From Tieghemiomyces parasiticus (taxonomy: Eukaryota; Kickxellomycota; Dimargaritomycetes; Dimargaritales; Dimargaritaceae): 39,092 nt of DNA. The stretch covers positions 1 to 39,092 of the forward strand of contig JANBPT010000389.1 of the NCBI GenBank assembly GCA_027575765.1, read 5' to 3'. Positions 22,701 through 32,023 of the stretch are shown here, piece after piece. The translations under genes were made by a program, and so were the position numbers. Position 1 is the first letter of the stretch. Every line of letters begins with the position of its first letter. The notes below the pieces were generated by a model. It did not search any database. It had not been told where the DNA came from and saw only the letters and a list, made by a program, of their open reading frames with translations.

Positions 22701-22986
22701 GCCGAATGCCCCCACTTACCTACTGGCGGTGGGACAGGAAGACGGGAGGATTACCCTAGTGCGGTCGTGCCCGCCAAAAGATACTACAGAAGTGGCGTCG
22801 GGTCCCGCTTGGGAGATATGGACAGCCCTGGACGACTGGATATGTCCCGCGGGTTTCGTCAGCCAACTGGCCTGGCGCCGAACCGAGACTGGTAGAGACC
22901 CCATCACAGCTGCTGAGACGCCGCTGCAACTGGCCTGTAGCTCCCACGACAACTCGGTACGCATCTTTACGTTGCGCCTGCCTTGA
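19749..22986 (+). CDS. ELP2: Elongator complex subunit Elp2 (WD40), 2 exons
   Basis: Exons are 19749-19910 and 20092-22986. The intron 19911-20091 (GTAAGC...TTTAG) falls between codons; the protein is 1018 aa, longer than the roughly 800 aa usual for Elp2. Elp2 is the double WD40-propeller scaffold of Elongator, which adds the cm5U side chain at tRNA wobble U34. The N-terminus fits the family: ISVGCNPVPQVAVW, YGANNLVALFDPL, then after the intron QQTLKGHTGRVNCVRAL. About a dozen WD-type strands are visible (DKTARVWKL, DGTVRLYHR, DKYIRLWKF, DKSMIVWRP, DQTTRLFAP, DKNVKIWHQ, DNSVRIFTL). The Elp2 signatures HGYDLQCVAFTADYQFVSGA and LWPETDKVYGHGYELISVAA are both present. Extra length comes from low-complexity insertions between blades (for example around 20810-21000 and 21760-21850). 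The intron contains a run of 14 C (19961-19974). Confidence 0.95.
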
Positions 22987-24492
22987 ACCCCTTTCCCTGC
23001 CGACTGCTTCCCCGATCAGTTAAAATAAAGTGCAAATAAAACACACATAGGCTATTCCCATCACTTCTCATCAGGTCCCTCAGGATATTGATGGAGGCTC
23101 AACCTTGATCCCAGGTAATTGCATGTGAATTACAAAGGCCTCTGCGAGCCAATAGCAGCACCGTGCTACTATAACAGGTCTTACAAAGTACAATATCCAG
23201 GGGAATGATAATGAGAGACTCAGAACATGGTCCCACAGTTGAGACTTAGCAAGGGAACTGTCAAAAGTTGCTACACCTACTGTGGACCGTGACCTACACC
23301 ATTCGATAGCCCTTTCGTTACTGAAAAAAGCAGTGTGCGTAGTTTGGGTGGGTGGACCTTAGTTTTGGAGTTATGTGTTAGAAATTTTAAGGTGTTGCGT
23401 GCTTTACGCGGTAAAATGAATGACTTACAAAGCACCTAAAATTTATGTAAAGCGAACAGTATTCTGACGGTCGGTTCCGCTCTCAAAAGAACCTCTAGCT
23501 TGGTTTAAAAAGTTCTGGAATATGCAGTCAGAGCAGAGGTTTCCAAATCTGCAATGGAAAGTGAAAATTGGATAATTATTGACAGAGTAACCAAATGAAT
23601 AAAGTCTAAAACGTGTAACAATGAATGAGCTTAAGGGAATATTACTAGGAGACTTTACTTAGTGGAATAGTGCCAACGGATGGTACAATAGGACAGGAAT
23701 CAGAAAAATGAGCTGCCGGGGCCCGTGTTGCATACTTGGGCCCAGCTTATATACTATGACTATAATAAAGGATTTACGCTAAGTGATGGAGGTCCTGGTG
23801 GGCCCCCCATCTCTTCCAGGCCTCTCCCAGAGGTCACCCAGTCTCTTTTCTTTCAACGGTTGTATAGGCACGGCCTATTACAGCTCCTTAAAGGGAGAAG
23901 CCGTGCTTGGCTTCACATGTAATATAAGGGTATCAATGGTTTAGTAAGCAAGTCAAGAAAAGTAAAGGTAAAAGTGTAATCCAAGAATTCGTCCCCTTTC
24001 CTAGTTCCGGGCAACGGCAACCTGGGGTTTTATGTCCCCAAGGTCACCAAGTTAAAATAAACTTGGTAAACAATAAACTATAGGCTTGTGACAGTATGAT
24101 GTAGAAACAAGGAAAGCTAAGGGCTAAGGCAGGACAAAGTGCTGCAACATTGTTGTGGTTAGCCGCAGCTAATCATTAACTGGTGTTATCAATGTTGGCC
24201 ACCAGAAGACAATAACCAAAGCCACTGGACGCCCAGGCCAAGTTTATCAATAATTCTAGCTTCCTTTGATTGCAAAACCAAAAGCCAATTGTCCTTGTCA
24301 CAACCAGACGTCAGTTAGATGTCCAATAGCCAACATGAAACGGGCCCAAGTTGGGCCCTATGAATAAAGGACAGCTTTTATTTTGACTGTTATTTATTTC
24401 TACATAATTGCGCCAAGTTTTCCTATTATTATTCTCATCACGTCTTATCTTTTATGGACTTCTCATAGTGCACGCACAACACATCATAAAAT
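22987..24492. other. AT-rich region with probable decayed LTR sequence
   Basis: Two AATAAA signals (23024-23029, 23035-23040) probably end ELP2. The rest has no coding potential I trust. Patterns recall the family-2 LTRs that follow: GAAAAATGAGCTGCCGGGGCCC...TTATATAC at about 23703-23754 parallels the family-2 block with AGCTGGCAAGCCC...TTTTATAC, and a second GGGCCC-rich, AATAAAG-containing stretch lies at about 24340-24372. Older, diverged LTRs are likely, but I cannot set ends. The region ends in AAAT directly before the LTR at 24493. Confidence 0.45.
23024..23040 (+). promoter_or_regulatory. Two AATAAA polyadenylation signals of ELP2
   Basis: AATAAA occurs at 23024-23029 and 23035-23040, 38-54 bp after the ELP2 stop. 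Confidence 0.55.
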
Positions 24493-24903
24493 TGTGGTGC
24501 TTGGCTCCAGGTGGAGGTCTTTGGTTAGGCCATACGCAACAACGGTCTGGGCCCAATGGCAAGTCAGGGGAAAATGGCAACAGGTGGGTTTGTTTACTTT
24601 AACGTCAAAGTGTAAATAGTATACAATGGTTACGGAGTGGTTATTGATACTGAAAAATAAAGGAAATAAATTTTACCAAAAATCACAAAATAGGAAAATA
24701 GCTGGCAAGCCCTTGCCTAACTGCGCGGGCTTGCTTTTATACTTGTGCGCAGGGAAGGATCTGCATCCCCCTGCATAAGGCATATAACCTTAAAACTTTG
24801 ATCCTAGCTTTCCACCTAAAGGGATTGGCTGGTGTTTATGTTTTCCTAGTGTTGACGTGCCCGTCAGATACCTTTAAGAGACAAAGCGGGTGTCAGCACC
24901 ACA
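24493..24903. repeat. Solo LTR, family 2, copy 1 (oldest)
   Basis: This 411-bp unit begins TGTGGTGC and ends GCACCACA, an 8-bp perfect inverted end. It is clearly related to copies 2 and 3: GGTTAGGCC near the start, AGCTGGCAAGCCCTTGCCTAA, CATCCCCCTGCATAAGG and GTTGACGTGCCCGTCAGAT occur in the same order, with many substitutions and indels between. It is flanked by AAAT (24489-24492) and AATT (24904-24907). No coding sequence. An alternative reading is a MITE with short terminal inverted repeats. Confidence 0.75.
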
Positions 24904-24907
24904 AATT

Positions 24908-25467
24908 TGTGAAGAATAGATATATTATCCGGTTTTAATAAGGAACTGGGTACCCCAAGGCAGGGCAGGGAAAACACTCCCAGAACCTAGACGTACCGTT
25001 GTGCTGGGTATATATATGATACTAAACTAAAGTTGTTCTTTTTTTGATTGCCTAACTTTGGTGACCCTCTAGTTACACCATGAATCGAAATGTTATTGGC
25101 TAGATAATTGAAAAGTTGGTCTTGGACCAAGCCCTAGGAAATTGGCCCATCTGTGTTGATACTAGGCCCAAGTCTAATACCATAACCAAAAGGCTATTCT
25201 ACTATCACAGAATTTGTGGTTCTGAAATAGTAGACTTGGACTTTACCCTGGGATGATCTAATGTGGTGGTTCCCAATCACCACACCATCATTGGTGGGAG
25301 GAATGGCCTGACCATACAATCAACCTGTATTGGCTTTCCCATGTCTTGAGGTCACCATTTGGTTCATCTGCTGGGCTGCAGGCGTGCTAATGCAATCTGG
25401 TGGCTTGCTCTAACTGAGTCTGCCCACCAGGAATTTTCAGGATTCCTAAGTTCATCTGGACTCCACA
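24908..25467 (-). repeat. Solo LTR, family 1 (diverged relative of the near-complete element's LTR)
   Basis: This 560-bp unit begins TGTGAAGAATAGAT and ends CTGGACTCCACA. Its left end resembles the LTR at 26264 (TGTGAAGAA.AGAT, TTTTAATAAG, GGTACCCC.AGGCAGGG.AGGGAAAACACTCC), and its right end shares CTCCACA. The middle is unlike the near-complete element's LTR, so it belongs to an older or sister family. Its flanks are AATT (24904-24907) and AAAAT (25468-25472). Orientation is by analogy with the near-complete element. Confidence 0.75.
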
Positions 25468-25472
25468 AAAAT

Positions 25473-25864
25473 TGTGGTGCTAGGCTCTGGGCAAGGGTTT
25501 TCGGTTAGGCCGTACGCGACGATGGTCTGGGCCTAACGTCCGGAGAAATAGCGTTGTTTACGATAACAGTTAGAAGTAAATAGTATGGGATTGCATTTGT
25601 TGACAATAGGGAAAATAATGATTTAATAAAACGAATTCAAAGTAAAGATAGAGAAAAATTAGCTGGCAAGCCCTTGCCTAACTGCGCGGGCTCGCTTTTA
25701 TACTGGTGGCGGGGAAAAGGATCTACATCCCCCTGCATAAGGTACGTAACCTTAAACCTTAATCCTAGCCTTCCCCACAATGGGTTTGGCTATTATTTTT
25801 GTGTCTTCAATGTTGACGTGCCCGTCAGATGCCTTCAAGAGGCAGCGCGGGCATCGGCACCACA
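25473..25864. repeat. Solo LTR, family 2, copy 2
   Basis: This 392-bp unit, TGTGGTGC...GCACCACA, is flanked by AAAAT on the left and AAAT (25865-25868) on the right. It is nearly identical to copy 3, with on the order of 15-20 differences, several of them CG versus CA or TG. It contains a small inverted repeat GTTAGGCC...GGCCTAAC near the left end and AATAAAACG in the middle. Confidence 0.85.
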
Positions 25865-25868
25865 AAAT

Positions 25869-26259
25869 TGTGGTGCTAGGCTCTGGGCAAGGGTTTTTGG
25901 TTAGGCCGTACGCAACAACGGTCTGGGCCTAACGTCCGGAGAAAAAGCGTTGTTGACAATAACGGCTAGAAGTAAATAGTATGGGATTGCATTTGTTGAC
26001 GATAGGGAAAATAATGATTTAATAAAACAAATTCAAAGTAAAAAGATCAAAAATTAGCTGGCAAGCCCTTGCCTAACTGCGCGGGCTCGCTTTTATACTG
26101 GTGGCGGGGAAAAGGATCTACATCCCCCTGCATAAGGTACGTAACCTTAAACCTTAATCCTAGCCTTCCCCACAATGGGTTTGGCTATTATTTTTGTGTC
26201 TTCAATGTTGACGTGCCCGTCAGATGCCTTCAAGAGGCACCACGGGCGTCGGCACCACA
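25869..26259. repeat. Solo LTR, family 2, copy 3
   Basis: This 391-bp unit has the same ends as copy 2, from which it is separated by just AAAT. The next AAAT (26260-26263) then touches the near-complete Ty3/gypsy element. The lack of any internal sequence between copies 2 and 3 argues for separate insertions at the same bases, each later reduced to a solo LTR. Confidence 0.85.
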
Positions 26260-26263
26260 AAAT
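26260..26263. repeat. Target site duplication AAAT (left)
   Basis: AAAT directly abuts the left LTR of the near-complete element. The same four bases abut its right LTR at 32015-32018. Confidence 0.8.
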
Positions 26264-26708
26264 TGTGAAGAAGAGATAAATAAACCGAATTTTAATAAGA
26301 ATTAGGTACCCCGAGGCAGGGTAGGGAAAACACTCCTTGAACCATTAGGTGCAGTTGGTTTGGCTTTAAATACAATAGAAGAATTCGAAAACATAATTAA
26401 TGGTTCTCTGGTTGCCTTGGCTGTTCTTGCTGGTGGACATTTTTCTGCCGACCTGAAGGATGAAACAAATAAAATCCAAAAGTCTGAAACAAGTAAAATT
26501 GAAAAGTATGAAACCCAAGTCCTGGGAAATTAGGGATACTATTGGTGGGCGGTTTGGTAGATCGCTTACTGATCTCCCCATGCCTTGGGTTAGCCTATTA
26601 GCTTCCTTCTGGTGGCCCTTGTCCTTTTTCCAAGGCCGGAAGAGTCGTAGCCTTATACATGGTCCCCTCAGGAACCCTCAAGAGACCAAACTATGTTGGG
26701 TCTCCACA
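26264..26708 (-). repeat. 3' LTR of the Ty3/gypsy element
   Basis: This is 445 bp, TGTGAAG...CTCCACA, and 3' relative to the element's transcription on the minus strand. It differs from the 5' LTR at three positions (C-C-G-A versus C-C-A-A near the left end; CTTG versus CTCG; AGGCC versus AGACC). Two of the three are CpG versus TpG/CpA. The last codons of pol run into it. Confidence 0.96.
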
Positions 26709-26720
26709 CTCTCCCCCTCC
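26709..26720 (-). other. Polypurine tract (plus-strand primer)
   Basis: On the minus strand the bases GGAGGGGGAGAG directly precede the 3' LTR, the expected position for the second-strand primer. They lie inside the end of the pol frame. Confidence 0.85.
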
Positions 26721-29499
26721 AAGGCTCGACGAAAACGGGCTGGCAGATTCCAGTTCCTGGTGGTCATTGGCGTGAGGTGTGCCTTCTTCATCCGTTTGAT
26801 TGAGGTCGCCCGTACTGGTTGCCCGTTGAGGGTAGCCAAGGTGTAGGTGTTGTACTTTAGTGCCCCTGTCACCCTAAACGGTCCAAACCATTTTGGTGCT
26901 AGTGACCCTGCCGTGTAATTCCTCACCAGGACTGCTTCCCCTATCTGGAGCGTCTTTATGTGGCCCACCGCCTCCTTATTTTTTGTATTCCACTGGTGCC
27001 TTGCTATGTTCTCCGTTTGCCTTAGGCGTTGTAGTGTAGCTAGGCAAGGGGTCACATCCGCCTGTTGGTAGTCAATGTCTAACTCCCGGTCAAACGTTGG
27101 CTGTAAGGGTTCCCCTGGCAGGAGCATTTTCACTCCGTACAGTAGGGAGAATGGTGCCCTCCCTGTCCATTGGGACGGTTTGGCCCGTAGGAACATTTGG
27201 ATGGTGGGTAGCCATTTGTCCCAGTCCCGTTCCGGGTGGGGCACCGTGCGCCTAATCATCTCCTTCAGGGTGCCATGAAAACGTTCCAGTCTTCCGTTTG
27301 TCTGGGGGTGGTACCCCGAGGTCCGCAGGTGGTGGATCCTTTGCCTCTCCGTAAATTGGCTCATTAGGTCACTTAAGAACTGCGGCCCCCTGTCCGAGAG
27401 TAGCTCATTTGGTCTGCCGTACTCACAGAGTACGTCATTGTACAGGAACTCCGCCACCCTTTCCGTGATGGTGTCTGGTACCGCCTTACATACCGGAAAA
27501 CCCGTGGCGTGTTCTAGCGCCGTGATAATGTATTTGTTCCCACGGGGCGTTGTTGGTAGCGGGCCCACAATGTCGATGCTCCATCTAACAAATGGGGACA
27601 GTGGTGGGTCTAAGGGGTAGCGCAAGGTGTCCTGGGGCTCGTAGTCTGGTCCGTACACCTGGCACCTTGGGCAGTGTCGGATGTATTCCTTGACTTCCTT
27701 CTGCCACTTAGGCCACCATACGTTTGCCCTCATTCTTACAATGGTATCTTTTATCCCCCCGTGTCCTTGTCCGTCATGGTAGTGCCTTATCTCCTCCAGG
27801 CGTCCCTCCCTTCTTACTACTGCTACTTCCACTCCATCTACTAGTCTGGTCAATAGTTTGTCCGCTAATCTGAACTGTCCTGCTTCTTTCACTACTCTAT
27901 CCTTCACCTTGCTGGTCGCTCCTCTTGACCAGGGCTTCTGCTGTAGGTACCTTCTCAGCTCCTCGGTCCACTCATCTCCTTCCACCTCAATGTTTGCTAC
28001 CGTTGGGTCCACCGCTCTCGAGATTGCATCTGCAATTACCTGTCGTTTTCCCGGTAGGTACTCCACATCTGGGTCAAACTCCAGTAGGTCTTCCAGCCAT
28101 TGGTACAGTCTTGGCGTTAGCTTTTTGACTGACTTCAGGAACTGCAATGACTTGTGGTCTGTCTGCACCGTGAACTCCTGTCCGTACAGGTACTGTCGCC
28201 AGGCCTTGAGGGCATACACAATTGCAAACAGCTCCAGCTCAAATACCGGATACCTTGCTTGTGCTGGGTTTAACCGTTTCGACAGGTAAGCAACCGGCTG
28301 GTTCCCTTCTCCTAGGTCTTGGAGCAGGACGGCTCCAATTGAGATTGTGGAGGCGTCGGTTTGTACGGTGAACGGTTGCGTGAAATCGGGGTATATCAGC
28401 ACCGGCGGACTGACCAGCTTACCCTTCAGTGCTTCAAATGCTAACTCGCACTCCTCCGTCCATTTGATGTCCTTTGGCTTCCCCCTAAGCAGGTTGGTTA
28501 ACGGTGTGGCGGTCTTGGCGTACTCCGGGATGAATGTTTGATAGTAGTTGGTAAGTCCTAAGAAGGCCTGCAGCTGTCGGACGGTCTTGGGCACCGGGTA
28601 CTTGCGCATGGCTTGTGTCTTTGCAGGGTTGACTTCCACACCTCAGTCAGAGATCAGGTGGCCCAGGTACTCAATCTGGGTGAAACAAAACTCCAATTTC
28701 TTCAGGTTGGCCACTAACTTGTTCTTCTCTAATTGCTCGAGCACCTTCCGCAGATCCTTGGCGTGATCCTCTACATTGGCACTAAACACAAGGATGTTGT
28801 CCAAGTACACCATTGCGCACGTGTCCAGGAACGGCCGCAGGATTGAGTTCATCAGCGTTTGGAATGTTGCTGGGGCATTGGTAAGTCCAAATGGCATGAC
28901 TAGGAACTCGTACTGACCATAGCGGGTTGTGAACGCCGTTTTTGGGATGTCTGGGGGGTGGATTTGGATCTGGTGGTACCCAGTCTTGAGGTCAATCTTG
29001 GAGAAGATCCTTGCGCCTGCCAACCGTGCAAAGCTTTCCGAGATGTTGGGAATGGGATATTGATTCTTGACCATTACCTTATTTAATGCCCTATAGTCCA
29101 CACACATTTGTCGCGTGCCAACTTTTTTAGGAACAAAGATCACTGGGGCCCCGTATGGTGAGGACCCTGGCTGGATCCATCCGCGGCTAAGGTAGTTGTT
29201 GATCTGCGTCCAGAGTTCTGCCAGGTCCTTCTGTGCCAGTGGGTACAGTGCGCTGGCCACTGGGCTGTTGGTGGTGGTTTTGATCCGGTGGTCCACTACC
29301 CGCAGCGGTGGTAAGCCTTTTGGTAGTTCGCCAAATACCGTGGTGGCAAATGTCCCAATGACGTCCTTGACTGGGGCCGGCACCTCCTTGGCTGGCTGTT
29401 CCATCTCGGCCTTGACGCTCTGGATGGCCAGTAGGTAAGTCCTTTGTGTGGGGTCTTGTGCCTCACGTTTGCACTGTGTCGCCAATATTAGTTGGAATT

Positions 29500-29890
29500 T
29501 GGCCTCTGCCTCTGATGAGCCAAAGCCTTGCTCTCCTCGGTCGGACTGGTTGAGGTCCTGGCGTGGCTGCCACGGCAGCCTGGGCACGTTGTGGAGCACT
29601 GCCTGCACTACATAGTCACCCCTTCGGATGGTGATGTCCTGATTTGATGCGTTGGTTAGGATTGCTCTAACTACTCCTTAATACCTGCTATCAATTACTC
29701 CTCCCCCTAGCACCAGGCCCTTGGTAGCCCAGCTCAATTGGAGTTGGAGTTGTAGGTACGTTGCAGCTGGTGGTTCGGTCCAAATGCCTAGGTGTACCCG
29801 ACACGTCTTCCCGGGATGGATTGTGATGTCTTCTGCACTTGCTAGGTCCGTGCCAGCATCCTTGTCATAATGTCCTCTGGGGGGTGCCAC
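29500..29890 (-). other. dUTPase-like domain within pol
   Basis: The segment lies between protease and RT and shows the trimeric dUTPase motifs in order. Motif 1: KDAGTDLASAEDI. Motif 2 is degenerate: LSWATKGL, lacking the usual Arg-Ser. Motif 3: GGGVIDSRY, then a TAA stop, then GVV. Motif 4: RRGDYVVQAVL. Motif 5: DRGEQGFGSSE, like the Gly-rich C-terminal arm. The catalytic Asp and Tyr of motif 3 are kept. Known dUTPases hydrolyse dUTP and limit uracil in new DNA; this copy is unlikely to be active. dUTPase-bearing Ty3/gypsy elements have, to my knowledge, been reported in basidiomycetes. Confidence 0.85.
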
Positions 29891-30462
29891 CCCCTGATCA
29901 AGGATGTAGTATACCCCTGGTAAGTTGGTTGCCCGGGACTCAGTTGTGGCATGCCCCATTGCTTGTAGTACTGCTGGCCTTGGTCTCTTGGTGGGATGCG
30001 CTTGTTCTGGGGCTGGTCTCTTGGAGGGACCGGGCGGTGCCGGTTCTTGATCTCTTGGGGTTGGCCTCGTAGGCTCTAGGGATACCGTTTGACGGCGCCA
30101 ATTGATTCTCGGGTCTTGTTGCTGGATCCACGGCTGTCCTAGCAATACCTTGTACGTGGGGTGATCAAAAATGTATGCAGCCATGGAGTGAGCAGTGTTG
30201 TCCAATACTCCCTCAAAGTGGGTATACTCTTGGATTACTAATTCTTCACTATTTGCTACCTTCACTTGCAATGGCTCCCTACACTTGAACACCGGTAACC
30301 CCAACCGCTTTACACAGCTTCTGGAGACAAAATTGTTGGTTGAGCCACTGTCTAATAGGCAGTGGGTCTTCCGACCATTTATTTCGATTGTGAATGTCAG
30401 GAGCGGTACGGTCTGGGGTTCTTGTGGGCGTCCGGACCCTGGGGTTGCCTCTGCAACTCCAA

Positions 30463-31461
30463 TTACTGCTCCAGGAATGGTGTCGCCTTGGCGGTGGGAC
30501 AGGCCGCTTCCTGGTTGTTGTCCTGTCCACTGGCGTTTCCTGAGAACATTACGTTAGCCTGTGCGCGGTGCGGGCAATTCTTTGCAATGTGTCCAAACTG
30601 GTTGCAGGTGTAGCAGCGAGGCCCTTTACCCGTCCGGGTGTGCCTGTGGTGGCTTCCTGATGTCTGGCGCCCCTGGTCCTGGATGGCGTCTAGCTCCATG
30701 GGAATGGTGTCTTGGCGACCCAAGCTGGCTGGGGTTTGCCAATTCCCTTTTGTATATAGTGCCGCGTCGTACCGTTCCGCAAATATGACTGCCTTGTGGA
30801 GGGACTCAAAATTCTGCGCGGAGACCTGGGCCCGGATTGCTGGTTTGAGGCCTTGAATGAACCGGTCCATTGCCTCATCATCTGTGATGCCTCCGTGTGC
30901 TGCGACCAGCGACATAAGTTCCTTCGCGTACCCGGCCACTGCCCCACGCTGTGTGAGGCTGGCTAGTTTGTCTCAAATGGCTGCCTGGTTTCGGATGCCC
31001 CCGTAGCGTTCCTGGAGCGCGGTTTGCAGACTCTCCCAGGTTACAACTGGGGTGTTCCGACAGAAATGGTAGAGCCATCCTTGTGCATCATTGCGTAGGG
31101 CACTAGCTGCCATCAGGTATTTGCGCGCATGGTCTCTGATATTGTTTGCTTTGAAGTAAAGTTCTAAGGTCATCAGCCAATATTCTATGTTGTTGTTTTG
31201 GTTTCCGGAGAAGGTTACGGGTTGTACTCCTGGGGTGCGGGTTGTGGGTTTGTGGCGTTCCTGGCAAATGGAACCCGCTAGTTCTTGGAGAGCGGTGGCA
31301 AGGTCCATGGGTATCAGGTCAGTGGGTCCGCCCCTGGGCGTGGCATGCATTTGCGGGTCCATGGTGTTTGAGGTGATGGCGTCGTGATAGGAGCTGGCGG
31401 CGCTTGTGGGCGGTGACGGGGTTGGGCTGGTGCTGGGTGGTATTCCGTAACCTTGTTGCAT
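30463..31461 (-). pseudogene. gag (capsid and nucleocapsid), one internal stop
   Basis: The ATG at 31461 is the first in frame after the PBS and has a good context (CGCCACCAT before it). The frame upstream runs back into the LTR but is unlikely to be used as a start. About 332 codons follow to the stop at 30463-30465. The Ty3/gypsy capsid pattern is visible (PVTFSGNQNNNIEYWLMTLE, then AQGWLYHF, TWESLQTALQERYG, and FIQGLKPAIRAQV). A CCHC zinc knuckle, CYTCNQFGHIAKNC, lies at 30574-30615. A TGA at 30973-30975 splits the capsid after codon 162. The 3' end overlaps pol by about 90 bp in the -1 frame. Confidence 0.9.
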
Positions 31462-31548
31462 ATGGTGGCGTGAGTGGGCGAGCGCGGGTGATGACACGTA
31501 CTGTACGGTAGTGGGGTTAGGGTTTTGTGGGTGAGCCTTTCTTGTGAA

Positions 31549-31567
31549 AAACGTAGCTTCGCTACCA
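31549..31567 (-). promoter_or_regulatory. Primer-binding site for initiator tRNA-Met
   Basis: Minus strand TGGTAGCGAAGCTACGTTT, two bases inside the 5' LTR, is the exact reverse complement of the last 16 bases of tRNA-iMet (1046-1117) plus CCA. This 19-base match identifies the minus-strand DNA primer without outside data. Confidence 0.95.
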
Positions 31568-31569
31568 AG

Positions 31570-32014
31570 TGTGAAGAAGAGATAAATAAACCGAATTTTA
31601 ATAAGAATTAGGTACCCCAAGGCAGGGTAGGGAAAACACTCCTTGAACCATTAGGTGCAGTTGGTTTGGCTTTAAATACAATAGAAGAATTCGAAAACAT
31701 AATTAATGGTTCTCTGGTTGCCTTGGCTGTTCTTGCTGGTGGACATTTTTCTGCCGACCTGAAGGATGAAACAAATAAAATCCAAAAGTCTGAAACAAGT
31801 AAAATTGAAAAGTATGAAACCCAAGTCCTGGGAAATTAGGGATACTATTGGTGGGCGGTTTGGTAGATCGCTTACTGATCTCCCCATGCCTTGGGTTAGC
31901 CTATTAGCTTCCTTCTGGTGGCCCTCGTCCTTTTTCCAAGACCGGAAGAGTCGTAGCCTTATACATGGTCCCCTCAGGAACCCTCAAGAGACCAAACTAT
32001 GTTGGGTCTCCACA
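31570..32014 (-). repeat. 5' LTR of the Ty3/gypsy element
   Basis: This is 445 bp, with the same ends as the 3' LTR and three differences from it. It is the LTR adjacent to tRNA-Val. Its U3 edge (CTCCACA on the plus strand) is followed by AAAT and then five bases before the mature tRNA. Confidence 0.96.
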
Positions 32015-32018
32015 AAAT
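32015..32018. repeat. Target site duplication AAAT (right)
   Basis: AAAT lies at positions -9 to -6 from the mature tRNA-Val 5' end and matches 26260-26263. Confidence 0.8.
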
Positions 32019-32023
32019 ATCGA

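Larger units (their letters stand above)
26678..30552 (-). pseudogene. pol: protease, dUTPase-like, RT, RNase H, integrase (two internal stops)
   Basis: The frame opens at about 30552 inside gag, shifted -1 relative to gag, and ends at 26678, ten codons inside the 3' LTR. Domains in order: aspartic protease with LLDSGSTNNF (about 30340); dUTPase-like (about 29890-29500); RT with VDYRALNK, KIDLKTGYHQI, MPFGLTNAPATFQ and YLDN in place of the usual YLDD (N codon 28796-28798); RNase H with QTDAS, E and TDHK; integrase with an HHCC zinc module (HYHDGQGHGG...CPRC), D-D-E residues in SIDIVG, SDRGPQF and NGRLERFHG, and a GPF module (KWFGPFRV). Stops TAA at 29678-29680 and TGA at 28643-28645 interrupt it. 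The RT change and at least the TGA stop fit CpG transitions. Confidence 0.93.
26264..32014 (-). mobile_element. Ty3/gypsy LTR retrotransposon with dUTPase domain, near-complete but defective
   Basis: The element is 5751 bp and transcribed on the minus strand, away from tRNA-Val. Two 445-bp LTRs bound a PBS (31549-31567), gag, a pol with the order protease, dUTPase-like, RT, RNase H, integrase, and a PPT (26709-26720). RT before integrase makes it Ty3/gypsy. It is flanked by the 4-bp duplication AAAT and inserted with its 5' LTR edge 9 bp from tRNA-Val. Three in-frame stops (30973-30975, 29678-29680, 28643-28645) and YLDN at the RT active site make this copy non-autonomous. LTR similarity implies recent insertion. 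No chromodomain is visible after the integrase C-terminal domain. Confidence 0.95.

Noticed and set aside
25674..26305. Two near-identical 76-78 codon frames within the family-2 LTRs
   Set aside because: They repeat because the LTRs repeat; no coding evidence.
31462..31620. Upstream part of the gag frame running through the PBS into the 5' LTR
   Set aside because: It translates the PBS and LTR and would need to start within the LTR; the first ATG after the PBS (31461) is a better start.
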